Origin: Mycocentrospora acerina
Taxonomy: Eukaryota; Ascomycota; Dothideomycetes; Pleosporales
Assembly: GCA_022701365.1 (NCBI GenBank)
Contig: JAKUHH010000167.1
Coordinates: 587,220-651,219 of the forward strand
Direction of reading: 5' to 3'
DNA length: 64,000 bases
Shown: piece after piece, positions 24,053 to 35,300 of the stretch
How positions within the stretch are numbered: position 1 is the first letter of the stretch
Layout of the letters: each line of letters opens with the position of its first letter
Translations under genes and position numbers: made by a program
The notes under the pieces: generated by a model
What the model saw: the letters and a program-made list of their open reading frames with translations, nothing else
What the model was told of the DNA's origin: nothing
Databases searched by the model: none

Positions 24053-24794
24053 ACTCATGTGAATGGAGCAGCATACCCTCAGCCCTCTGGATTCTGCGTT
24101 TAGCTCTCTCGTCTAAATCCTGAGTCCTTGGGATCACGGTCTCATCTCGGAACAGGTTCTTGGACATCTCGGCTTGTGCTCTGCCATCCTCCTTCGATTG
24201 TACCACCTTGTTTCCTCGTCAACTGGCGTTTGTTTCCAAGATGAAAATCGAGGGTGTGACGAGGATCTCTAACGATGGCATGATGCTGAGGATATAAAGT
24301 TTCACATATAACGACTGCCATGAGTCTCCTATGTCAATACAGAATTATGGAGGTTGTTTGATAATGTAATGAAGCACGCGTGCTTGCCTTTGATCTGTTT
24401 TTTTGCCCCGATTGTGACATGTTTTACAGCTTTGATACTTTCAACGCCAGGACTCTGCAGAGCATTCCACGTGGCGGACTGTCCATGGTTGTTGTCTTGG
24501 CTTCCAAGATCATCGTCGCAAGAGCCAAGTGTGGCTGAGTCGGCGGATGACGACAAACAGAGTTGTTGACGCGACCATTCCATCTCCCTCCAACATCATA
24601 ATTAACACTCTTCCTCGCCTGCAACCAAATTCTGCGACTTCTCTCCATCACCGATATTCCAACGCGACCAACGCGCTCTCGTCAACCCCACGTCCCAGCT
24701 CCGCGCACCACCTCCGCTCCACCTCCGCATCCCCACAACTACCACCACCACCCGCAACTCGCAGCGCCACACCAACGCATTCAAACTCGCAACC
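24053..24794. other. Intergenic LC8 to zinc-ribbon gene
   Basis: 3' flank of LC8 and promoter/leader of the zinc-ribbon gene (C-rich from 24650). Nothing else seen. Confidence 0.55.
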
Positions 24795-25392
24795 ATGTTC
24801 TTCTTCTTCACCTGCGGAACACACAGTACGCCCCTCCCACTCTCTGTCCCCGCACCAAACTCTCCTCCTTTGCGTTCCTACGATCCTTCAACCCAAAAAA
24901 ACCCCGTCCCGTCCCACGGCTAACCCCAACTCCACCCTCCAGCATTCAACTCGTCCGTCAACGGCGCAGAACACATCACAGTGCAATGTCAAAACTGCGG
25001 AAACTTTAGCGGCCGCGTACAGAAGCGATGGTACGTTCACTTCGCAGCACCACCCAAACCTCCACCACCACCAGTACACACCATACACGCACCCTACCCA
25101 CCCACTTAAAAGAAAATCCCTCTAACACCCTCCCCCCCCCCTCCACAGGGAATGGTTCACCTTCTGCTTCGTCCCCATCATCCCCTTCAGCCTCAAGGCC
25201 CGCCAGGAAGTCGGCTGCCACATCTGCAATTTCTGGCAGGACATCAAGTACCGCCCAGACGTGCAGCAGCAAATCGCCGGCGGAGGACATGCGCAACAAC
25301 AACCCGCGGTTATGATGCATGGCGCGCAGCAACAGCAGCAGCAGCAGAATGGGGGGCATCCTGTTCCGCAGGGGGTGCCGCAGTATAAGTGA
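24795..25392 (+). CDS. Small zinc-ribbon protein
   Basis: Three exons, 24795-24825, 24943-25030 and 25149-25392, give 120 residues. The start MFFFFTCGTH is hydrophobic. Two CxxC knuckles, CQNCG (Cys 26 and 29) and CHIC (Cys 63 and 66), flank RWEWFTFCFVPIIPFS; together this is the zinc-ribbon fold of a small, conserved fungal family whose members are short and have no known enzyme activity. The C-terminal 40 residues are Gln-rich, with a run of seven Gln from a CAG repeat (about 25328-25350). Intron 1 has a GGCTAAC branch; both introns are GT-AG and in frame. Possible RNA, protein or membrane-associated role cannot be told from sequence. Confidence 0.82.
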
Positions 25393-25948
25393 AGGAATGG
25401 AATGGGAAGAGGAATGGAAAGAGGAAGAGGAAGAGAAAGGAGATATAGATACGGTGATACAAGTTGAGGAGGTGGCAGTCTTTTGTATAAAGAAGAGAGG
25501 TGGAATCACCCCACCGGTGAGGGCGAAAGAGAAGCGCCCAAAGAGTGTTTTATTTTTATTTTTTTCTTCCTCTCCCTTAATTGTCAACTTCTTTCTTGGT
25601 TTTCAGCCGTGCGACGGCGTTTTGGGAAGACACATCAGATACCACACGGAATTTCATTTGTTGCACTTCTTTCCTTTTTGCTTGAAAACATAATCATTCT
25701 GCATACCAAAACTTGGCTGGTCACCATGACAAGCCAAGTAAATATGCGCTCAATATCATCTATTAATCTAATTTTGCTCAAAACTTCCTAAACTTCCTAC
25801 TTCCCATCCAATGCGTCACCGCAGCCCCCAAATCCATACACAACAAGCAATGCAAAATCACTGTTCTAGAAAAAGCTGAACCCCCGATTCTCATCTCAGT
25901 CCGCGACGCTGACAATTCCAGCTCACAAGGCCCATAACAACCGACTCA
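25393..25948. other. Convergent 3' flanks
   Basis: 3' ends of the zinc-ribbon gene and of the conserved unknown gene. Starts with a purine-rich GGAAGAGGAAGAG tract; no gene. Confidence 0.55.
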
Positions 25949-28474
25949 TCAATCCCCTCGCAGACGTGGTATATCCTGGTCCTCCGCCTCCTTCTGCCGA
26001 GCCTTCTCCTTCTTGCTCAGCGGGCTGCGGTCGCGATCTGCGCCAATAGTGCCTTGTCTCTTTCTCTTCCCAACAGGCTCATACTCACTCGCCGCAGGGT
26101 TCAACATGGTACTTCCGCTCAAGTCAGAATGCACTGTTGATCCCGCCAGTACATGAGATAACTCAGGGCCCATGTCTGGGGAGCCAACTTCCTGTTCAAA
26201 GCTGCCAAGCTCCTCGCCCAAAGCACTGAATAGTTGTCGCTCGAGCCGACGGGTACTATCCATGCTTGACATACCAGATTTGTGGTTGGGTTTATACGGC
26301 GAAAGTCTGGAATTTTCGAGCGGGATATTGCTACTCAATTGTGGGTCGATGGCATCAATATCAATAATCTCAACGTACCTGGATGCGTTGAGACCTGGCG
26401 TATCGTGTAGAGCTTTTTCATGTTCCTTACTAGCTTTCTTCTGTGTTATAGTAGGATCTATACCGATGACCGGAAGCAAGCTCTGATCATGGCGAACACT
26501 CTGGTCAGGTGACTTGGGAGAATCGCGCCCAAGGCCCTCCTTTCTGCTCTTCACGTTGCCACTAGCCAAAGGTGCGTTGGCCGAACCAGTCTTCCCTAAG
26601 TGGCATGTCGGGTATTCTCCAACTCGTTCGAACCGAGAAAGACTGGAGAAAACAGAGGATGGATCGCGCATTTCAACATCTGAGTCCCAAGTGGGTATTC
26701 CTTGAATGAAGGGGTTTGGCGTGGGGACGCGATTAGCAAATAGAAACGGATCTGGCAGACGGGACTGAGAAGGAGGGCAATTTTCCTTATTACTGGCAAA
26801 GGAGGGATGGTGCGCCCCATGTAGTCTGTTTTTGGGTTGCTCTGTATGTGCTGTCGTTTGGTCCAAACATGGCTTGTTCGAAACATTGCACAGATTACTG
26901 TTGAACTCAGCACGCGATGGCATTCGCCCAAGTGTGGTACTAGATGGGCGGTTGCTCTGAGAAACAATTTTTGTCTTGGACGGATAGTAAGCGTGGGAAG
27001 TAGGTAGAAGATCATCTCGATCCTGATGTTGGCCCCCAAAGCTTTGCGACATCTCTCGGGTCATTTTTGGAGGACTAATGGCGTCAATAATCTGCCCAAA
27101 CTGGTCATCTCTAAGTGTCACCACGACACTCCTATCCTTCTTGTCCTTCCTCAGGAGATGGTCATCCCATGCGGAATGTACACTTTGCTCGTATTGAACA
27201 GGATGCTCCCAAGGTGGGCCGTGTCTTGATGGGTGGTACATGGAAGCGAAAATGTGATCACTCGTCGACGACTCTCCGGCGGAGATGGAGTTGCTCCGCT
27301 TCATCGGCCAAGTGTCCATACTAACATCACCAGTACTATCACCAAACGATCCAAACGAATCGTCCCATATGCCTGCACGACCACTCATTCCTGTATGCAT
27401 CGGTGGCCTAGGGAATTGAGGGAGTGGCGGCGGTTGTGTTTTAGGCCTCTGGTGTGGTTCAGGATTCTTGGGCCTCGCAAATGCTGATCTAGGGGGTTGT
27501 GAAAGCGACGATTGCGTTCTTGTTTCTGATGCCATGTTGTATCCCTTTGTAGAGCGGGGAAAAGGTGGTGCGTGTGGTGGCATTCCGACTCTGCTGCCCA
27601 CGGTTGAAAGAAATAGTGGATTGTGTATTGGCCATGAGATGCCAGCTTGCTCAAGTACATCTGTTTCCTGTCAATATGCATGATATGGCCATGCTTTGAG
27701 TCGATACACATACCCATTGGAGCATGTTGAAATGAAAAACACACAATCTCATGAGTGGCACCAAAGCCCAACTCTCTAGGGCTGTGCGGCGTCTTGCTGA
27801 TCAATTGTTCAGAGAGAATTATTTTGATTCTACCGCTAGGATCCCGCGCGTCCCATGAGCTTTGCATTAGTATATTTTGATGGAACGGCGGGAATTCGAG
27901 GCATGTCTTGCGTTGGCTAGTGATTTGTTCGACAGCAGTGATAGATCGCTTCTCATATACTGTAATGGCATTATCTTCTGCAACAGTCTAAAGTAATTCA
28001 ATAGCAAAATACCGATGTCTTGTGGCCATTTGGAAGCTACCTCGTAGAAGTCATGACTACGATTTATCAGTGTGTCGGCCATCAGGGTGCTCCAGCAAGG
28101 CCTCGCTCACAATACCCTTATTCCATCGACGATGACCTGAACTATGTACACCACCTTCTGGTTGTTCTTCTTTTGAGAATCGAGAACCGGCAAGTACTTT
28201 GCTTGTGAAGCCCATGAGTGGATGGAGATGCGAAATGGAGTCGACTGAGGAAGGGCACCAATGTAACAGGTCAGAGTGGGGAGCTGCCGACCAACTGTGA
28301 ATAGCGAGTGTTAGCAATCGTTACGTCCAGCAACAACCTATAGTGAGCCATGATGACATGCGAGATAAATCACTCACACTTGTCCGAAGAGACATAGCAA
28401 GCCGTCTTGAACTCTTGAATCGGAACCGGAGAGTCTTTGGGAAATAGGATGACATCCCAGTTGTCGTAGCGCAT
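25949..28474 (-). CDS. Conserved fungal protein of unknown function, five exons
   Basis: Model: exons 28474-28378, 28294-28111, 28056-28013, 27977-27714 and 27660-25949; 2301 nt, 766 residues. The N-terminal 230 residues are conserved-looking: MRYDNWDVILFPKDSPVPIQ, then QLPTLTCYIGALPQSTPFR, ISIHSW, VDGIRVFHDF ... KWPQDI, LEFPPFHQNIL, WDARDPSGRIKIILSE and FSFQHAPMDVLEQAGISWP. I recall a family of fungal hypothetical proteins with this pattern (beta-rich, no known catalytic residues). The rest is Ser/Pro/Asn-rich and likely disordered, ending in a basic KKEKARQKEAED stretch. The weak point is the intron 28012-27978: only 35 bp, so the boundary around 27970-28060 may be wrong; an alternative 53-bp intron 28041-27989 also keeps frame but drops the KWPQDI segment. 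The other four junctions are good. Confidence 0.7.
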
Positions 28475-29226
28475 GGCGGGTGCTGCGTCAATGGTGTAGT
28501 TGATGTACCAAGAGACCAACTACCGACAGACGTATCGACAATGATGGTGTGATGAGAGAGGACTGGGAGTTTTTCTTCAGTAAAAGGAGGGAGCTTAGGA
28601 GAAGACGGTGCCTCCCAATACTGTGACGTGAGGAAGGCACATTATAATTTCTGCGGCGCGTCATCATAAGAACGACGATAGATATCAAGTCGGCAATTGC
28701 ACATGTCAAAATGTTCAAGACTACGCAATAACTCCAAAAAAATAATAATAATCAATAAATCATAGACCTCATTCCGAGTTTGAAAGTAAATCATGGTCTA
28801 CCAACTTTTGCCTATAGCGGGGCATCCATCGAGTCCACATACCCAAGCACAGGACAGGGAAATAATCAAACCCAAAAACTTGCAGCCCAGCCCAGCCCAC
28901 ATTGAGTCTCCCAGATCATCTGCTCGGAGACCCCAGGGCCAGGCTTGCCATACCGAAATTCTGCAGAACAACACCGTCATGACTCCTTGCAAAGCCCAAC
29001 CAACCCACGCATAACAAGGGTATCACCCCCACATTCACCAAAGACGCCATGCTAATGGGCAAGGTATCGATCCAACTTTTCGAAACGCCATCCATATTCT
29101 CAAGCATATTAGTGGTTCCAGAACTCCGCATCGCAGTAACCTCGGAAGTAGTCGATCAAACCCAAGAAAATTAAAAGTTTGTTGAAGGCAATAGTGGCAT
29201 GTAGGCGAAGCGAAGGTATGCGGCGC
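28475..29226. other. Intergenic upstream of conserved unknown gene
   Basis: About 0.75 kb: promoter of the conserved unknown gene and 3' flank of the Csx1-like gene. No gene recognised. Confidence 0.5.
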
Positions 29227-29407
29227 TTACTGCGGGAGTTGGCCGGCGAACGCGTTGTCTTGAGACGAGCGGTTGGTTCCCGAGCCGGAGGGGTGGCCTT
29301 GGTAGGCACCACCTAGGCCGTTGATCGTGCTGTATGCTCCGAGGCCAGCGGCTTGAGGGGGCGACCCGAGGCCACTTGCGAGATATGGGACGGTCGGGGT
29401 GTAGGCA
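29227..29407 (-). other. Exon-like frame, possible alternative last exon of Csx1-like gene
   Basis: A frame entered in phase 2 after a good acceptor (TTTTCTCAACAG, 29419-29408) reads AYTPTVPYLASGLGSPPQ and continues Gly/Ser/Gln-rich for 60 residues to a stop at 29227-29229. Composition matches the tail of RRM proteins such as the neighbouring gene. No phase-compatible donor was found, so an unseen short exon, an alternative isoform or chance are all open. Confidence 0.35.
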
Positions 29408-30009
29408 CTGTTGAGAAAAAGTCAGTCAGCAAGCTTTCTTGTAGAGAATCTGCAAATAAAGGCCAGACAAAAGCTGAGACAAAAGCTGCAGATGTAGGCT
29501 CGTACACTAAAACAAGAGCCAACGTCCATAGCAAGCAGTACAGAAACGAGGTTAGACGGATCAAGCAAAGCACAGAAGTCGCAAACAAAGTAAGCAAGTA
29601 CGCAAGCATAAACTGGAATAGAACCATGGGATTGGAAAGATAGCCCAATCTCAAATGGCAGCAGCCGAAATAGCGCACATTTTGCAAAGGAAAGAAGCAG
29701 CATCAGACCCAGGCACGGCTAGCTAAATTCATCAATACTCCCTGATAGGAGCAGTAGCCAGATCCGAAAGAAAACCCCGCGGGCAGAAACGTGACCTGTT
29801 ATACAAAGACTCCCTTCTAAGGCCCTCCAGCAAAATGGTGTCGTCATATCGAACTCGATAACTTTTGGAGAACCGCCCAGGTATAGAAAGGAACCAAAAC
29901 GCTCGAGAGACGTTATGACAAGTCGTGAAAGGAGGTCATTGCAGTAAGCCAACGAGAGGAATCATAGCTGAAGCGCTGCACAAGCAAGAGAGAGAGAGAA
30001 AGAATATCC
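29408..30009. other. 3' flank or long intron of Csx1-like gene
   Basis: T-rich on the coding strand, no convincing exon. It is 3' UTR if the gene stops at 30010, or intron if the downstream exon-like frame is used. Confidence 0.45.
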
Positions 30010-31469
30010 TTACTGCGTGGTTGTCAGCATGGCGCAAATCGGGGGGAGCACGAGTAAATGTCCTACCTTCATGGGAGCATAACCGCCACCACCATATGGG
30101 TGCTGGGGAGGCATGCCCATCCCGGGGCCGCCAAAGACGGGTGGGGGAGGAGCTGGGCGGTAGGGAGTACCCGCCGGGCCCGAGTTGTTCTGAGAGCGGC
30201 CCCAGCTAAGGCGCACGCGGGAGTTGCCGATGGGGTAGCCCTGCATCTGGTTGATGGCCATCTCGGCAGCGTGGCGCTGCACAAACTGGACGAAGCCGCA
30301 GCCCTTGCCAGGTGGGATCTTGACGTAGGTGATCTCGCCAAAGCCCTGGAAGAAGGACCTGAGCTCGTCCTCGGTGACGTAGCCGGACAGACCACCAACA
30401 AAGACGGTCGTGTTGTTGGGATCGGTGAACTGGTTCATGGGCTGGGGAGCGCCGTAGTAGCCCATGGGGGGTGCGCCCATTGAGTACATGCCCATGCCGC
30501 CGGGGCCGCCGCCTTGCTGAGGCATGCCGCCCATTCCACCAGGGCCGCCGGGACCGCCGCTCTTGTTCTTGGGGGTCGCGGTGCTGATGCGCATGGGGCG
30601 GTTGCCGCAGTAGACGCCCTGCATCTCGGTCAAGGCCTTTTGCTGGTCCTCCTCGTTGGCGAAGCGAACGAAGCCGTAGCCGCGCGACATGCCGCTGATG
30701 GGATCCGACATGATCTTGGCCGACTTGGTGGACGGGTACTTGTTCTGGAACAGCTGGACAAGGACAAATTCGGTAACCTCGGGGCCCAAGTCGCCAACAA
30801 AGATGCTGTACTCGGGGCCACGCTCGTCGCGGCTGCTGCCGTGTCAGTATGCGCCGCGTGCGGAGAGGCGGGTGTGGGTGGTGCACTCACCTGCGGTCAG
30901 CGAGGCCACCGCCAGAGGCCCAGTTGAGCTTGAAGGGGCGGTTGGAGTTGGGGATCAGCTGTCCATTGAGTGACAGCGCCTTGGCCGCAGCCTCGGCGCT
31001 GGTGAAATCAACGAAGCAATATCCAGCATTGCTGCTGCGCGGTAGTTAGCCCGTAGCTTTTCGTGCCAGCTGCTGGAGCGCTTACCCAGAGAACTTGTCG
31101 CGGATCATCTTGACGTTGACTGTCTCGCCCATGTTGTACCAGATGCTGCGCACAAAGTTCTCGTCAATCCAGGGCTCGAGCTCGCCCATCCTGTGTGCTG
31201 TTAGCGGGCGCGTCTTGCGGGGCGCGTCCTGGTCGTCGCGTGCGCGGGGGGTGTGGGGCGTAAGAGGGGCCGACTCACCAGAGAGTCGTCTTGCCGGCGC
31301 TCTGGCCCTGGCCGTCGGGGCCAGCGGCGCCCGGGCCCATGTTGCCCTGGGGAGGGAAGCCGTTGCCTGACGTGTCCATGGGCTGGCCGAGATCTTGCTG
31401 CGGGGCGCCGCCGTTGGGCTGCTCGCCGGTGGGCTGGCCCTGGAACTGGTCGTAGTTTTGGAAGCTCAT
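30010..31469 (-). CDS. Three-RRM RNA-binding protein, Csx1/Nam8/TIA-1 type
   Basis: Exons 31469-31279, 31190-31086, 31031-30891, 30832-30067 and a stop after a 54-bp intron (30066-30013); 401 residues end in GGGGYAPMK. RRM 1 (about 61-145) has TTLWMGELEPWIDENFVRSI and GYCFVDF; RRM 2 (about 153-235) has YSIFVGDLGPEVTEF and RGYGFVRF; RRM 3 (about 280-355) has TTVFVGGLSGYVTEDELRSF and GCGFVQF. A Gly/Met/Pro-rich linker separates RRM 2 and 3. These proteins bind U-rich RNA in splicing or mRNA stability, often under stress. The last intron is a multiple of three without stop: if retained it adds 18 residues and the same TAA ends the protein. The real 3' end is uncertain because of the exon-like frame at 29227-29407. 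Confidence 0.85.
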
Positions 31470-33365
31470 GGTCGCGAAGATGACGTGAGCGGGGTAGAGA
31501 TCGGGGCGGTAGTGGGCGTGGGCGTGGAGCGGGTGGGTCGGGGTGAGGCGCTCTAAGTATGTCGAGAAGCGAGGTCGAGTGTAGTCTGCGGGACGCGGCA
31601 GGGTCAGCGGCGGTGAATTGGCGCGAGTGGGGGAGGCACGAGGGCGGGGCAACAGGGACGAGGCGTAGGCGTGGGCGTGGGCCAAGCCAGCGGCCAAGGC
31701 AGGGCTGGACGGGGGAAGGGCGTGTCGAGGGCGGCGGGCTGCACTTACCACTGCTGCTGGAGAAGCGTGGACAGCGAGGGCGAGGGAGGAGCGCAAAAGC
31801 TGGCGGGCCAAGGAAACAAGGCTAGGGCAGCGGGAGCAGACAGGCCGAGAAAGCTGCGACAGTAACGCCGATACCAGCACCGCAAGACAGGAGGAACAGT
31901 GAGGAGAGGTGAGCGAATGGCGTGTGAAATCTGCGCGGGGGTCAGTCCAGCGTGCAGCGTGCAGCGTCGAGGCGACTCGGGCAGGGCGAGGCAGAGCGAG
32001 GCACAGCGAGGCACAGGCAGAGGCGGCGAGAGGCAGAGCGCGAGGGGCACAGGCGCAGGCACAGACACTTGCGCAGACACACACAGGCAGGCCGCGCAGT
32101 CGCATCTCTGGCCGTCGAGGGTGCGCGGGCGAGTGTGGGCATGGCGACGGCACCAAGACGACACCCCCCTCGGGCCCCCTCTCCTCCCCTCCCTCCCCTC
32201 CCCTCCCCTCCCCCTCGCGGTGGCAGCAGACGACGGGCGTGTCGCAGCGGGCGGGCTCTGTGCATGGCTGCAAATGTGCGTCACCCGCCACCGGGCGCAG
32301 TGGGCGTGCCAAGCCAGGCAAAAAAATCGCAGAGGAGAAAATACGCACCGGAAAGACGGGTTTGGCAGAAACACAACGCAAGAGCAGACGCAAGGGAAGA
32401 CGGGGCGCGGCACAAAGGACGGCGGTGTCGAGCGTGCAGACGGTGCAATGGGTGCAGCGGGCGGGAGGGGTAGAGGGAGAGAGCGAGGGCAGCCAGAGGG
32501 CGAGGAGCAGGTCCCTTTGAAGCAGCCCGCAGCCAGCAGCCGAGCCAATCCGCCCAATCCGCCGGCCTGCTGTGGCTGCGCGATGCAAACCTGGGGACGC
32601 TCGTGGATGGCGCCCGAATCAAGCTTTCAGGATCTTCGCCAGCCAGCCGTGCGCGCCTGTGAGTGGCCCGCCTGCCGAGCCTGTGCCTGCGTGGGTGCGT
32701 GCTGCCTGCTGCCCGCCGGCCTGCCCGTCTGCTCGACAAGGCTGCGCGCCCCTCCAGATTAGTCGCGCCCTCACCTCGACCTGCACGAGCTGCGCGCTGC
32801 ACGATCGACGCCGCGTTATTAATAGGTAGGCGAGCCATGACTTGCATGCTGGCAGGTCGCCGCCGTGCGCGGGCAGCCCCAACGCAGCCTGATGCCGCCG
32901 CTGTCCTGGCCGCCCGCCTGCCCTCCGTCCTGGCCGCTGTTCTGGCCTGCACGCGTGCACGCCTGCAGAGTTTGCGCGGCCCCAGTCGAATCAGCGCGCT
33001 GCGGCTTGGCGTGCGCTCCAGCTGCCGCCACTGGCCTGTCTGCGCCTGCGCCTGCCCTTTGGCACCCAACGTCGGGCAACACCACCCATGCCATGGCCCG
33101 GCGCTGGCCAGGGCATCCGTGCCTTTGTCTGCTACACCTGCTCCATGGCTGCTGCTGCTGCCCTCCCACACCTTGCTCCTCTCACCTGACTCGCACTCTT
33201 CACACGCTGCCCGGCGATCGCTAGGAGTTTGGTTGGTGTGTCTTCATTACATCGTTTGCTAACAAATGACCCGTCGAGCGTCCCATTGCGCCGACAATCC
33301 CTGGATGCTCGTGTCCTCCTCCCAAACCTCCCCCTCCTCCCCCCTCCCAACCCTCCATCCATGAA
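31470..33365. other. GC-rich island upstream of Csx1-like gene
   Basis: About 1.9 kb of strongly GC-rich DNA. All six frames stay open for long stretches (up to 437 codons upstream in frame with the RRM gene), but the deduced proteins are Arg/Ala/Pro-rich without motifs, so I treat it as leader and promoter. It includes a pure pyrimidine tract CCTCCCCTCC at 32163-32215 that is G4-prone on the minus strand. Confidence 0.5.
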
Positions 33366-34037
33366 TCATGCCTTGCTCGGAATCCCGCTAGCCGCCTGGG
33401 CCTCCTTCTCCTCCGCCTCCTTCAGCGACTCCCTCCCCTCCTGGAACACCTTATCAAAGTCGTACTCGTACCACCGGATGTCTGGGTTCAGCCCCGCAAA
33501 CTTCCACTCTCCATCAATCTTCTTGTACCAATGCGTGTTGAAGCTGTGGGCGTGACCCTTGACCGCAACCGTTGACCGTGTCTCGTCCGTGTACCGCTGG
33601 TGAGGCACACGCAGCTGGTGGAACCCCGTCATCTCATCCTCGCCCGTCTTCTCCCAACGCGTCCCGCCGATGAAATGCTGCGTCTTGAGCAGCGGGTTGC
33701 CCAGTACCGCCGGGTCGGAAGCCATGGACACAAACTCCTCGGCTGGCATCGACTCCCACATCTTGTCGAGGAAGGACCGGTAGTCGATTTTCAGAGTTGG
33801 CGCAATGCATTTGCGGAGACGGTCCCAGTCCTGTGACGTGTGTGAGTAAGTGACTGACGAGCCAAAAAGCCACCGGGCAAAGGGACAACAAACCTTGCTG
33901 TCGTAGCTATCTGCCCACTCGTAGCATGCTGATTGGCAGCCCATGACATCTTATCAAGTCAGCGGTGGGGGACGTCTCTGGCTGCCGAGCTGCGCAAACA
34001 TACCATCGAACGTTGGCTTCAACTTTTGCTGAGACAT
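33366..34037 (-). CDS. SCD1: Scytalone dehydratase (DHN-melanin)
   Basis: Dehydrates scytalone to 1,3,8-trihydroxynaphthalene and vermelone to DHN. Exons 34037-34004, 33949-33894 and 33830-33366 sum to 555 nt, 184 residues, the normal length. After splicing the core reads CYEWADSYDSKDWDRLRK, IDYRSFLDKMWE, TQHFIGGTRWE, FHQLRVPHQRY, KGHAHSFN and THWYKKIDGEWKFAG. The catalytic Tyr-Asp pair (SYD), second Tyr (DYRSF), both active-site His (QHF, PHQ) and the Ser/Asn of HSFN are present. The acceptor of intron 1 is AAG, less usual but in frame. No polyketide synthase or reductase of the pathway lies nearby, so the gene stands alone. A CATTCC element is at 34162-34167. Confidence 0.95.
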
Positions 34038-34978
34038 GGTGCTTTGGAATTGTATGCAACGGAGGTATTTTTTCTTCACTAACAATATTGGCCGATTGTG
34101 ATGTTTTGATGCCCTTTGAATAAATCTCCTCCTTCTGCCGTCTTTATATCTACATGCTCAACATTCCATCCACAGCCCACATCAATCACTTCTGCGACAC
34201 ATGGGCTTCGGCTCCCCGCCTCACGGCACCCCGTCCCCGCTACTATACACCTATTTCCGATGCCGTGCACAAGAAGCCGTCGCCATTTTCGGAGACGGGT
34301 AGTCCTCACGTTTCCACTTGGTCCAGTTTCAAGCCCAAATTTATCTCCCCCGTGTCGTCGTCGTTGTTTGAGCAGTCCTCTTTTGCCGCGCCGGACCTAA
34401 AATCGCGCACGGGCCCTATGGCGTTTTGGCTCCTTCCCCCCCCCTGTCCTTCCTTTCCGAAGAACGAAAACGCCTCGTAAACAACGTCATGTTTCGACTC
34501 ATCGTCATTTCGAAAAAGAGAGAGAGTGTGTGTGTAAATTCTAGGGCTATTTTTACTTTGTTTCTTTTTTTTCCCTCCCTCTCCCAAACCCATTTTTCTA
34601 TCTGTGCACGTGCATGTGCTATCGTTGTTGTGGTTGTTTTTTTCTCAACCGCTTTCGTCGCTGTGCTCTTCTTGGAGAATCACCTGGTCTTCTGATTCGC
34701 TCCTCTTGTTAAATGATCAACATGCAGCTTCAAATTAGCTCCACGTATTCTCGAATTAATTTTTTTTTTAATTCCTTGGGAAAGTCGCCTAGTCCTCACA
34801 CGAGCCATTTTTGTGACGATGATGATGACGATGATGAACGTGCTACTTTTAAAATAACTACATGTCTCTTCCATCAAAAAAAAATTTGGTAGGAAAGACG
34901 TCATTCGCCATCTTCATAGTGATGAATGCGCAAAAACAGTCAAATTATCCACATGCAACAATACTTCTGATTCTACTT

Positions 34979-35115
34979 GATTTTCATAGCTCCAGCCAAG
35001 AAAATTAAAATTAATAGTAAACAGCGCTTTATAGACTCTCATCTCCACAAGTGTTGTTTGCATCTAATCTAGACTGGCTTAATTTGATGGAAATACCTTT
35101 GACGACGAAAAAAGA
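34979..35115 (+). repeat. Diverged direct repeat, copy 1
   Basis: Shares AGCTCCAGCCAAGA, TTTATAG, CTCATCTC, GCATCTAAT and similar spacing with the copy at 35162-35300; AT-rich. Identity estimated by eye only. Confidence 0.6.
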
Positions 35116-35161
35116 TTAACCACGTGCATCCTCAAAACACACACAACACTACAACTGTTTC

Positions 35162-35300
35162 TGCATAGGCTTTCAGGCTCCAGCCAAGAGAACTTGAGTT
35201 TGTAGTAAATATCGTTTTATAGTCTCACATCTCTACGAGCAGTATCGCATCTAATTTTAAACTAGTTCGGTTAGAGAGTAACATTTGTATTGAAGAAGAA
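35162..35300 (+). repeat. Diverged direct repeat, copy 2
   Basis: Second copy of the AT-rich unit at 34979-35115, beginning with GGCTCCAGCCAAGA; many differences are A/G or C/T transitions. Confidence 0.6.

Noticed and set aside
24529..25125. 198-codon plus-strand frame
   Set aside because: Overlaps the zinc-ribbon gene in another frame; Ser/Thr/Pro/His-rich from C-rich leader and intron sequence.
25006..25587. 193-codon minus-strand frame
   Set aside because: Antisense shadow of zinc-ribbon exons 2-3 and the 3' flank.
29313..29687. 124-codon minus-strand frame downstream of the Csx1-like gene
   Set aside because: Different frame from the exon-like AYTPTV frame; hydrophobic T-rich translation typical of intron/UTR.
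31275..32588. 437-codon frame upstream of and continuous with the Csx1-like start
   Set aside because: Composition is Arg/Ala/Pro/Cys-rich from GC-rich DNA, with no motif; other frames are equally open. The ATG at 31469 starts a normal N-terminus.
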